Both the position numbers and the translations under genes were made by a program. From the NCBI GenBank assembly GCA_036752905.1, contig DAIORT010000013.1:1-38366 (forward strand): DNA of 38,366 nt. Direction: 5' to 3'. The DNA is from UBA4877 sp002399345. Its GTDB lineage: Bacteria; Bacillota; Thermoanaerobacteria; Thermoanaerobacterales; UBA4877. Of this stretch, positions 32,153-38,366 are shown in pieces; position 1 is the first letter of the stretch, and each line of letters begins with the position of its first letter. The notes under the pieces are model-generated. The model saw nothing but the letters and a program-made list of their open reading frames with translations. It was not told the origin of the DNA and did not search any database.

Positions 32153-32185
32153 CCTCCTTTGAGGCAATTATTCCCATAAAGGAGG
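32153..32185 (-). promoter_or_regulatory. Hairpin that can hide the gin ribosome binding site
   Basis: On the minus strand CCTCCTTT (32185-32178) is exactly complementary to the ribosome binding site AAAGGAGG (32160-32153), with a 17-base loop. The 5' arm begins three bases after the stop codon of the CCA-adding enzyme gene, so a ribosome ending there would open the structure. This suggests translational coupling. Confidence 0.6.
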
Positions 32186-32188
32186 ATT

Positions 32189-33739
32189 TTAATTCTTCTT
32201 TATTATATCTTCCGCTAACTTTAGTATATCTTCCTCATTATTTAAACTGTTGTCCTTGAGTATTCTGTCAAATATTGCATCCTTTATTTTTTTAATCTCT
32301 TCTTTGGGATGCTTACCTTTGACTTTATTATATATTTCAATAATCCCGATACCCAGGTCCTTGCAATTCAATTCGTTTACGTTATATGGAAAATCTTCAT
32401 TCAAGAGCTGCATATACTTTCCTGCAAACCAATCCTCATCAACATTATCCTTGCCCTTGGCTCCACCGTCAGCTTTATATAAATATATAAACTTTGACGC
32501 ATCATTTCTACCTATGCCCACCATTATCTTCTTTACGTCATATTCAGTGGCCGGCCTGTATTTAATCACATCCATATGATGCCTTACTAAATTCAGCACG
32601 GATTTTTTAGTATCATTATCAAACCTCAATCCATTTAAAAAATCCTGTCCAATTTTTGCAGAAAATATCTCATGCCCTATAAACTTAACATCAGTTTTAT
32701 CAATAATTTTATCTATATCTACTTTTGATACCTTTATATGTTTTACAATCAATCTGTTCTCCGGATGATTGTATTGATGATGGCCATTCACAATGACCCT
32801 TTTATTTAAGTATTTGGCAAACTTCCTGCCGGACAGCATGTACTCTTCATCTGAATGCAGATATATCTTATCATCTTTTTTATACACCACACCGCTTAAC
32901 GTTATAAGATATGACTTTGTACAAGCCTTGCCCAAATCATGCAACAGTGCCGCTACTCTCAGTATCTTATCTTCCGGTACCCCGGACACTGCTCTTTTTA
33001 TATGTTCATAAACCGTGAACTCATGATATTTATTTTGTTTCATTCCAACGGTCTGTTCAATCTCAGGCAATATCACATGAAATACACCTGTATCTAAAAA
33101 AAGGTCCATAGCCTTTGCAGGGTTTTTGGAGGTGATAGCCTTAACAAACTCCACCTGTACCCTCTCAGCTGAAATGTCACCTAATTTATATGATAACTGC
33201 TTCATCGCGCCGTATGTATTTTCTTCTATATCAAACCCCAGAACTGCAGCCAGTCTTATGCCTCTCATTATTCTTAATGCATCCTCATTAAATCTCTCAG
33301 ACGGATCATCCACACATCTCAAGATGTGCATTTTCACATCATCCACACCGCCAAAAGGATCAATTATATTGCCGTCTAATGATTTTGCAATGGCATTTAC
33401 CGTAAAATCCCGGCGCGAAAGATCGGAGTATATATCCCGGGCAAAGGAAACCTCATCAGGATGCCGCGAATCACTATAACCTTCTTCCTGTCTGAAGGTG
33501 GTCATCTCATAGCCCACTCCGCCGTCTACTACAGTAACGGTGCCATATTTCATACCCGTAGGAACAACCTTAAAGCCCGACTTTTCAAATATGTCCATTG
33601 TATCCTCAGGCTGTGCAGATACTGCAAAATCTATATCGTCACTTTCTCGTCCCATAAGCTCATCTCTAACGGAACCACCGACAAAATAGGCATCTATACC
33701 ATTTCTTTTAAAAACATCCGTCACTCTGTCCAGAGACAT
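32189..33739 (-). CDS. cca: CCA-adding tRNA nucleotidyltransferase with an expanded HD domain
   Basis: A 516-residue class II nucleotidyltransferase that builds or repairs the CCA end of tRNAs. The head has FVGGSVRDELMG (residues 19-30), DDIDFAV (34-40) with the two catalytic aspartates, RRDFTVNAIA (109-118) and DPSERFNEDALRIMRGIRLA (145-164) for nucleotide selection. A C-terminal HD domain has AALLHDLGK (263-271), but the next metal-site segment GHEIFSAKI is not reached until 355, so about 80 residues (including a KIYLHSDEEYMLSGRKFAKY stretch) are inserted where relatives have a short loop. That makes the protein longer than usual. An upstream GAGGTG site supports the ATG. Two tRNA genes lie immediately upstream on the same strand. 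Confidence 0.92.
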   Translation of the reverse strand: MSLDRVTDVFKRNGIDAYFVGGSVRDELMGRESDDIDFAVSAQPEDTMDIFEKSGFKVVPTGMKYGTVTVVDGGVGYEMTTFRQEEGYSDSRHPDEVSFARDIYSDLSRRDFTVNAIAKSLDGNIIDPFGGVDDVKMHILRCVDDPSERFNEDALRIMRGIRLAAVLGFDIEENTYGAMKQLSYKLGDISAERVQVEFVKAITSKNPAKAMDLFLDTGVFHVILPEIEQTVGMKQNKYHEFTVYEHIKRAVSGVPEDKILRVAALLHDLGKACTKSYLITLSGVVYKKDDKIYLHSDEEYMLSGRKFAKYLNKRVIVNGHHQYNHPENRLIVKHIKVSKVDIDKIIDKTDVKFIGHEIFSAKIGQDFLNGLRFDNDTKKSVLNLVRHHMDVIKYRPATEYDVKKIMVGIGRNDASKFIYLYKADGGAKGKDNVDEDWFAGKYMQLLNEDFPYNVNELNCKDLGIGIIEIYNKVKGKHPKEEIKKIKDAIFDRILKDNSLNNEEDILKLAEDIIKKN

Positions 33740-33851
33740 AAAAACACCTCATCTAAATTCTTCCCACACATAGATATAAAAATTCCCCTGCTTATCGCAA
33801 GGGCATCTAGTAATTTAGAATCCATATGATGGAATTTAATTCCGTTTTACA

Positions 33852-33928
<77 letters not shown>

Positions 33929-33933
33929 ATATA

Positions 33934-34009
33934 TGGTGGAGATGAGCGGAATCGAACCGCTGACCCCCTGCTTGCAAGGCAGGTGCTCTCCCAGCTGAGC
34001 TACACCCCC
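33934..34009 (-). tRNA. tRNA-Ala (TGC)
   Basis: A complete cloverleaf on the minus strand with acceptor GGGGGTG / CATCTCC, anticodon loop CTTGCAA (anticodon TGC), T-loop GGTTCGATTCC and an encoded CCA end. It is the first gene of the tRNA-Ala/tRNA-Ile pair. In many bacteria this pair lies in rRNA operons; here no rRNA is present in the window. Confidence 0.97.
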
Positions 34010-34028
34010 AGATCAATCGACGTTTATT

Positions 34029-34057
34029 ATTATACTACGCTAATATATATATGTCAA
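34029..34057 (-). promoter_or_regulatory. Consensus promoter of the tRNA pair
   Basis: On the minus strand a perfect TTGACA (34057-34052) and a perfect TATAAT (34034-34029) are separated by exactly 17 bases, about 20 bases before the tRNA-Ala 5' end. Confidence 0.9.
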
Positions 34058-34143
34058 CATCTTTTAAAGTTTTGGAGTGATTAGCTAAATGCAACTTAAA
34101 GTGAAACACTTTTTATCTCTGTTAAAATGTATCTATAAACTTA

Positions 34144-34186
34144 TTAATAAAAGGTCATTGTGAAATCATCAGTGACCCCTTATTAA
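34144..34186 (-). terminator. Terminator after the uracil-DNA glycosylase gene
   Basis: On the minus strand a stem formed by TTAATAAGGGGTCA and TGACCTTTTATTAA, with small mismatches and a 15-base loop, contains a T-rich 3' arm. It lies 44 bases after the glycosylase stop codon. Confidence 0.55.
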
Positions 34187-34229
34187 TATGAGTCGATTAT
34201 ATCCTTAAAACTTCTTTAAGGAAATTCTT

Positions 34230-34793
34230 TCATTCTATTGAATCACTCAAGTTTTTCATAGACCTAAAGTCTTCCATTACAACATCCAGCTTTTTCGGAT
34301 CTCTTAAAAGAGCAGCAGGGTGATATGTAGCCATAAGCTTATACCCTTTCCTGTCAAACCATTTGCCTCTTATAGGCCCAATAGCTTTATAAGAACGATC
34401 TATACAATAGTTCATAGCTGTGGCTCCCAGACAGACAATTATCCTCGGCCTTACTATAGCCACCTGATTTCTGAGATATGGAAGACAGTCATCCGCTTCC
34501 TGTTGGGATGGAACCCTGTTTCCCGGCGGCCTGCATTTAACCACATTAGCAATATAAACTTCTTCTCTTTTCAATCCTACTTCCATAAGCATTTTATCTA
34601 ATAATTTACCTGCTCGTCCGACAAAAGGGCGGCCTTGTGCATCCTCCTGAGCACCCGGTCCCTCGCCAATAAGCATAATCTTTGCTCGTAAATTTCCTTC
34701 ACCGAACGCAACATTTTTCCTTGATGATGCAAGATCACATTTTTGACATGACATGCAGGTATCGATAAGATCCTTTAAATTCATTAAAGACAT
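34230..34793 (-). CDS. Family 4 (type 4) uracil-DNA glycosylase
   Basis: A 187-residue DNA repair enzyme that removes uracil from DNA. It has the family 4 Fe-S ligands CMSCQKC (residues about 13-19) and C-x15-C in VVKCRPPGNRVPSQQEADDC (about 87-106), motif A GEGPGAQEDAQGRPFVGRAG (about 43-62) and motif B TYHPAALLRDP (about 155-165). ATG 34793 follows AGGTGAT; the frame extends to 34856 but that part is AT-rich leader without a site. It is 66 bases after the metal-dependent regulator gene on the same strand. This family is usual in thermophiles and in many Clostridia. Confidence 0.94.
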   Translation of the reverse strand: MSLMNLKDLIDTCMSCQKCDLASSRKNVAFGEGNLRAKIMLIGEGPGAQEDAQGRPFVGRAGKLLDKMLMEVGLKREEVYIANVVKCRPPGNRVPSQQEADDCLPYLRNQVAIVRPRIIVCLGATAMNYCIDRSYKAIGPIRGKWFDRKGYKLMATYHPAALLRDPKKLDVVMEDFRSMKNLSDSIE

Positions 34794-34859
34794 ATGTATC
34801 ACCTGGATATGATTGTTTATATATTTAATTATAAACAACATATTCTTTAAGTGCAAGGA

Positions 34860-35339
34860 TTAAATATCGATCCCATCATGGCCCCTTATAAACATTAAAT
34901 ATCTCTTCTTTATATCCGGGTTATCATACATAAATTGGATTAAATCATTAAACCTCTTCATTGTTTTCTCGTTTACTGTGTGTTCTATCTTTTCTGTCTC
35001 TGTTAATATATCATCTTCAGGTACTCCTAGTAATCCCAGAAAATCTGCGATTACATTATGCCTCTTTATGAGCCTTTCTCCCATCTTTCTCCCTTTGTCC
35101 TCCAGCATTATGACACCGTATTTTTCATATTTAATAAACTGCATCTCTGATATCTTCTGAACCATTTTTGTAGCGGATGGAGGCTGTACATTCAATGCAG
35201 CAGACAGCTCACTAATCCTTGTAAACCCATTTTTATCGGAAAGCCTGTATATCATCTCAAGATAATCCTCCATAGATGCAGTCAGAGAATCATCCTCTTT
35301 TTTCATATATTCACTGAAGGTATAAAAATCCTTGTTCAT
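34860..35339 (-). CDS. DtxR/MntR-family metal-dependent regulator
   Basis: A 159-residue repressor. Residues about 25-85 are a winged helix (MEDYLEMIYRLSDKNGFTRI, then PPSATKMVQKISEMQFIKYE); the second half is the dimerisation domain. Metal ligands visible are D and E in MEDYLEM, H in KRHNVIADF, and E-K-I-E-H, which follows the E-x-x-E-H pattern of MntR rather than the C-x-x-E-H of DtxR, so manganese is the likelier effector. The diphtheria-type C-terminal SH3 domain is absent, as in MntR. ATG 35339 follows AGGTGAT. A perfect 25-base palindrome at its promoter suggests autoregulation. Confidence 0.88.
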   Translation of the reverse strand: MNKDFYTFSEYMKKEDDSLTASMEDYLEMIYRLSDKNGFTRISELSAALNVQPPSATKMVQKISEMQFIKYEKYGVIMLEDKGRKMGERLIKRHNVIADFLGLLGVPEDDILTETEKIEHTVNEKTMKRFNDLIQFMYDNPDIKKRYLMFIRGHDGIDI

Positions 35340-35366
35340 ATAATCACCTGTGTTCCTCATCACATC

Positions 35367-35401
35367 ATTATATGTTTGCCAATCATAATTTATGATTGGC
35401 A
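35367..35401 (-). promoter_or_regulatory. Promoter and palindromic operator of the metal-dependent regulator
   Basis: TGCCAATCAT (35377-35386) and ATGATTGGCA (35392-35401) form perfect ten-base arms around AATTT, immediately upstream of TATAAT (minus strand, 35372-35367). It is a strong candidate binding site for the regulator encoded downstream. It also lies about 90 bases before the -10 box of the divergent dehydrogenase gene. Confidence 0.7.
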
Positions 35402-35481
35402 CTGCAATTATATTTTGTGAATTCTGTATATAACATGTTTGCTAAAAAAGTAGCAGCAATAATAATAAAGCTTATTAAATA

Positions 35482-35490
35482 TGATATAAT
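35482..35490 (+). promoter_or_regulatory. Extended -10 promoter of the 3-hydroxyacyl-CoA dehydrogenase gene
   Basis: TGA-TATAAT (TATAAT at 35485-35490) lies 33 bases before the start codon. No good -35 box is seen, as expected for an extended -10 promoter. Confidence 0.55.
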
Positions 35491-35523
35491 TAACTTAATA
35501 TAAATAGAAAGGACCGATATCAT

Positions 35524-36462
35524 ATGGGTAGTATTAATAATATTGTAATAGCGGGTGCCGGCACAATGGGCATTTCACTTGTACAAATATTTGCAAAGTA
35601 TGACTATAAGGTTACTCTTTATAACAGGGCTACACCCAGCCTTGAAAAAGCTAAAAAACAGATTGTTTTTAGCCAGGAAAACCTTGTTAGCACTGGAATG
35701 GCAACTGAAGAAGAATCTAAAAGAGTAGTTAAAAAAATAAAATACACCACAGATAAAAATGTTTTTAAGGATTGTGACTTCGTGGTTGAAACCATAGTGG
35801 AGGATATGGATGTAAAACATACTTTTTGGAATGAAATCTCTTCTATTGCTAAAGAGGATGCAGTTTTAACGTCAAATACATCCGGATTAAGCATAACTGA
35901 GCTTGCGAAAGCTGTAAAAAAGCCGGAACGTTTTGCAGGAATGCATTTTTGGAATCCACCGCACTTGGTACCCCTTGTTGAAATTATAAAGGGCAAAAAA
36001 ACTACCGATGAGACCGCAGATATAATATATAAGCTTGCAGAAGATATAGATAAGAAACCTGTTGTACTACAAAAAGAGATTAACGGCTTTATAGGCAACC
36101 GTCTTCAATTTGCCGTATTAAGAGAGGCCGTCAATTTAGTTGAAGCCGGCGTGGCATCCGCGGAAGATGTGGATAAAGCCGTAAAATACGGTATCGGATT
36201 TAGATATGCATGTATAGGTCCCTTTGAAACCACAGATCTTGGAGGGCTTAATACTTTTAATAATATTGCGAAGTATTTATTACCACAGTTAAGCAATGCT
36301 GAAAGTATGCCCATACTTGAAAAAAAGGTGGAAAAAGGCCAGTTAGGAGTTAAAAGCGGTCAAGGCTTCTATGATTACAAAAATGGTAAAGACAAAGAAG
36401 CAATAGATAGCAGAGATGAGAAATTTATAAAACTCTATAAAACATTTTATCAAAAAGGTTAA
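35524..36462 (+). CDS. 3-hydroxyacyl-CoA dehydrogenase family protein
   Basis: A 312-residue NAD-dependent dehydrogenase, close to the length of clostridial 3-hydroxybutyryl-CoA dehydrogenase (Hbd, about 282). It has IVIAGAGTMGISLVQIFAKY (about 7-26) for NAD, VVETIVEDMDVKHTFWNEI, SNTSGLSITELA (about 117-128), the catalytic histidine region GMHFWNPPHLVPLVEII (about 140-156), and the C-terminal helical domain with NGFIGNRLQFAVLREAVNL and GPFETTDLGGLN. Sequence around the histidine (PPHLVPL rather than PVPVMKL) and the longer C-terminus set it apart from Hbd proper, so the acyl-CoA or hydroxy acid substrate is uncertain. It stands alone, with no thiolase or crotonase gene nearby. Confidence 0.88.
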   Translation: MGSINNIVIAGAGTMGISLVQIFAKYDYKVTLYNRATPSLEKAKKQIVFSQENLVSTGMATEEESKRVVKKIKYTTDKNVFKDCDFVVETIVEDMDVKHTFWNEISSIAKEDAVLTSNTSGLSITELAKAVKKPERFAGMHFWNPPHLVPLVEIIKGKKTTDETADIIYKLAEDIDKKPVVLQKEINGFIGNRLQFAVLREAVNLVEAGVASAEDVDKAVKYGIGFRYACIGPFETTDLGGLNTFNNIAKYLLPQLSNAESMPILEKKVEKGQLGVKSGQGFYDYKNGKDKEAIDSRDEKFIKLYKTFYQKG

Positions 36463-36593
36463 TTTTAAACTTAAAACAGAGCTCCATCCGGGCCTTATAG
36501 CTAAACCTTGTTTGAGCAAGTTACCTATTCTGAATCGGTATTACATACGCGCTGCCTAGCAGTTTCAGAATCTTTGATAGAATAGATGCAAAT

Positions 36594-36631
36594 AAAAGCG
36601 CCTGCAGGTTTGTCCCTGTACGGCGCTTTTT
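36594..36631. terminator. Bidirectional terminator
   Basis: AAAAGCGCC pairs with GGCGCTTTTT, with an inner TGCAGG / CCTGTA extension, giving a long stem with T-runs on both strands. It separates the dehydrogenase gene (plus) and the FAD oxidoreductase gene (minus), whose 3' ends face each other. Confidence 0.88.
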
Positions 36632-36686
36632 ACAATTAGTTTTATGTTACGATATATAATGTAATGAGATTTTTAATGTAACGATT

Positions 36687-38198
36687 TTACAGAGCCGCAA
36701 CCTTCTTGCCTACAACATATCCCTCAGTATAATTGTGACCAAGATTCAACCCAAATACTGTCAACGGATAGTCGACGCTGCCGTAAAAGTTTCCCGCACA
36801 GTTTCCGATCGCGTAGAGCCTTTCAATGGGCTTACCTTCGGTGTCAAGACATTGGAGATCGCCGTTGACTTCTACACCGGAGCAGGCCATGGTCAAACGT
36901 ATATGGCGATGAATACCATAATACGGCGGCGTATCTATGGCCTTTAGATATTTGGACGGTACGCCGAACTCTGTGTCTTGTCCGGTGGAAACCATCTCGT
37001 TATACCTCTTGACTGTTGCGACAAATGCCTCCGTGTCAGTTATTTTTAGCTTTGTAGCAAGTTCCTCCAGCGTATCGGCCTTAAAGGTGTTGATCAGTCC
37101 TCTGATCACGCCGGTACGATCCACTTTCTCTTCAGGCATATACTTTTTCATTTCCTCAGGGTCAGCCAGCTCACCCGGCCAATCGGCTGCCTTGTTCATG
37201 TAGGTAGAGTCAAAGATCTGGCAGTAGTGGCCCTGATCCTCCGCACTAAGCAGGTAGCAGTTCATGAGTTCCATTCCGACAGTCTCGTCGCAAAAACGCC
37301 GGCCGTTCAGCTTTACGCGAAGGAAAGGCATATCACACATGCCGGCCGGACCTGAATCGAAGTCATGACACATCTTGGTATGCCCTATATTTTCGATTTT
37401 ACCACCGGCCCACACAATCATCTTGTGCCCGTCTCCGGTTCTGCCATTCTTTTTGCACTGAAGGTTTGCCACGTCCGGCATATAGTATCTAAGCATATCC
37501 GGATCATTCTGATAATCACCGGTGCCTACTACAACGGCCTTCCTTGCATTAAAGCGCACATATCCCTGACTATCCTTGGCTATGACGCCGGTTACCCTTC
37601 CGTTCTCGACAACCAATTGTTGAGCAGGCGTTCTAAAGAAGACGTCGACACCCTCTTTTTGAGCTTGTTTACACAATGCTATCATTCCCGAACCTGCATC
37701 GTATGGTTTAGGGCCAAAATATGAGGTAAGAAATTTTATATTGTAACCGTGCTTTTTGAGCATGGCTTCATGTGGCCCATTACCCATATCGACGACTTTG
37801 GCATCAGCTTCTTTCGATTTTTCGAGGAGCCATTGTATAACTTCACCAGAGTTTTTCGCCCATAACTCAATCAATTCGCGCTTGGGCCGATGAGCAGAAT
37901 CGGCCATCAGCAGAGAAACCAAGCTCTCGACATCGGCTGGGTCACTGGCATCTAGATCGATACCCGCGCCGGCATTCCCACGTGCTGCAGCAAATTTCTC
38001 TTTTTGTAGCAGTGCCACCTTAGCGCCCGCTTCAACAGCAGCAAGAGCACATGGAACTCCGGGGGAGCCGGCTCCAACTACGACTACATCATAATCTTTC
38101 GTCTCTCTGATGTCGGTAATCGGGTCAGGTTTTTCCAAAAACTTTGGCACTTTTGGCTCTGTGTCAGTTTTGTTTTTCGATATGGTCTCTTCCAACAT
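36687..38198 (-). CDS. FAD-dependent oxidoreductase of the fumarate reductase flavoprotein type
   Basis: A 503-residue flavoprotein. Residues about 36-65 form the dinucleotide fold (DVVVVGAGSPGVPCALAAVE). GNAGAGIDLDASD (about 75-87) and GDYQNDPDMLRYY are FAD_binding_2 features, and the C-terminal ERLYAIGNCAGNFYGSVDYP then GLNLGHNYTEGY closes the FAD site. The family includes fumarate and urocanate reductases and ketosteroid dehydrogenases; the substrate here is not readable. There is no signal peptide, FMN-binding domain or Fe-S partner gene, so it is a soluble single-subunit enzyme. ATG 38198 follows AGAGGTGG; the in-frame ATG 38216 would put that site inside the gene. Confidence 0.87.
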   Translation of the reverse strand: MLEETISKNKTDTEPKVPKFLEKPDPITDIRETKDYDVVVVGAGSPGVPCALAAVEAGAKVALLQKEKFAAARGNAGAGIDLDASDPADVESLVSLLMADSAHRPKRELIELWAKNSGEVIQWLLEKSKEADAKVVDMGNGPHEAMLKKHGYNIKFLTSYFGPKPYDAGSGMIALCKQAQKEGVDVFFRTPAQQLVVENGRVTGVIAKDSQGYVRFNARKAVVVGTGDYQNDPDMLRYYMPDVANLQCKKNGRTGDGHKMIVWAGGKIENIGHTKMCHDFDSGPAGMCDMPFLRVKLNGRRFCDETVGMELMNCYLLSAEDQGHYCQIFDSTYMNKAADWPGELADPEEMKKYMPEEKVDRTGVIRGLINTFKADTLEELATKLKITDTEAFVATVKRYNEMVSTGQDTEFGVPSKYLKAIDTPPYYGIHRHIRLTMACSGVEVNGDLQCLDTEGKPIERLYAIGNCAGNFYGSVDYPLTVFGLNLGHNYTEGYVVGKKVAAL

Positions 38199-38268
38199 AT
38201 TAACCACCTCTAACATAGATTATATCATATAATTTCAGGGAAAAAAAAGCCAATCAGGCACAAAAAAA

Positions 38269-38300
38269 GGTTTTGGGTACCGACACCGGTACGCAAAACC
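38269..38300 (-). terminator. Terminator of the tRNA-Gly gene
   Basis: On the minus strand a 13-base stem (one mismatch) formed by GGTTTTGCGTACC and GGTACCCAAAACC around a six-base loop is followed by TTTTTTT. It lies between tRNA-Gly and the FAD oxidoreductase gene. Confidence 0.88.
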
Positions 38301-38311
38301 ATTGATATCAC

Positions 38312-38366
38312 TGGAGCGGATGACGGGATTCGAACCCGCGACCCTCGGCTTGGGAAGCCGATACTC
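38312..38366 (-). tRNA. tRNA-Gly (CCC), partial
   Basis: The 3' two-thirds of a tRNA on the minus strand: anticodon stem TCGGC / GCCGA with loop TTCCCAA (anticodon CCC), T-loop GGTTCGAATCC, acceptor strand and an encoded CCA end. The 5' part lies beyond the window edge. Confidence 0.93.

Overview
The window looks like chromosomal DNA of a low-GC, Gram-positive, endospore-forming member of the Clostridia. The evidence is a sigma-G inhibitor (Gin), a YtaF-type sporulation membrane protein, AbrB, and a yaaO-tmk-yaaR-holB-yaaT / yabB-rsmI-abrB neighbourhood shared with other Firmicutes. Strong AGGAGG-type ribosome binding sites, TGn-TATAAT promoters and pyruvate phosphate dikinase fit the same assignment. 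I cannot name the species.

Layout. (1) 1-5 kb is an eroded accessory zone. It holds a geranylgeranyl-reductase-like flavoprotein running off the left edge, two separated pieces of a GltD-like Fe-S flavoprotein, a TetR pseudogene, an intact MarR regulator with a MATE exporter, a seven-helix protein resembling Pyr4/PaxB membrane terpene cyclases plus a broken duplicate of its 3' end, and the tail of an FtsX-type permease. (2) 5-9.4 kb holds an unknown tail-anchored protein, argG-argH and an IS30-type transposase remnant. (3) 9.7-11.5 kb holds abrB facing rsmI and trmN6. (4) 11.6-18.2 kb is a leftward licR-celB-mupG-celC-celA-bgl phosphotransferase operon for a beta-glucoside or a muropeptide-type sugar. 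(5) 18.4-20.9 kb holds a divergent pair: a secreted peptide with five GPIITPY heptapeptides and an HTH-TPR regulator, followed by a peroxiredoxin. (6) 21-25.2 kb is yaaT-holB-yaaR-tmk and an Orn/Lys/Arg decarboxylase. (7) 25.5-31.8 kb holds ppdK, a GNAT pseudogene, ytaF, a LUD protein, an SGNH esterase and D-amino acid transaminase. (8) 32-36.5 kb holds gin, a CCA-adding enzyme, tRNA-Ala and tRNA-Ile, a family 4 uracil-DNA glycosylase, an MntR-like regulator and a 3-hydroxyacyl-CoA dehydrogenase. (9) At the right end lie an FAD oxidoreductase and a partial tRNA-Gly.

The best candidate for an undescribed system is the 18.4-20.3 kb pair. A Sec-type precursor carries five identical heptapeptides whose codons differ only at synonymous positions. 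It has its own promoter under a perfect inverted repeat and its own terminator, and it stands back to back with an XRE-TPR regulator of the kind used in RRNPP peptide quorum sensing. The pair, the PTS operon and the peroxiredoxin together form a 9.4-kb block that splits a gene order contiguous in Bacillus. The second candidate is the left-end cyclase / GltD-like / geranylgeranyl-reductase set, which looks like a decayed isoprenoid-modifying operon interrupted by the drug-efflux pair. Family names come from motif recognition by eye; no database search was run.
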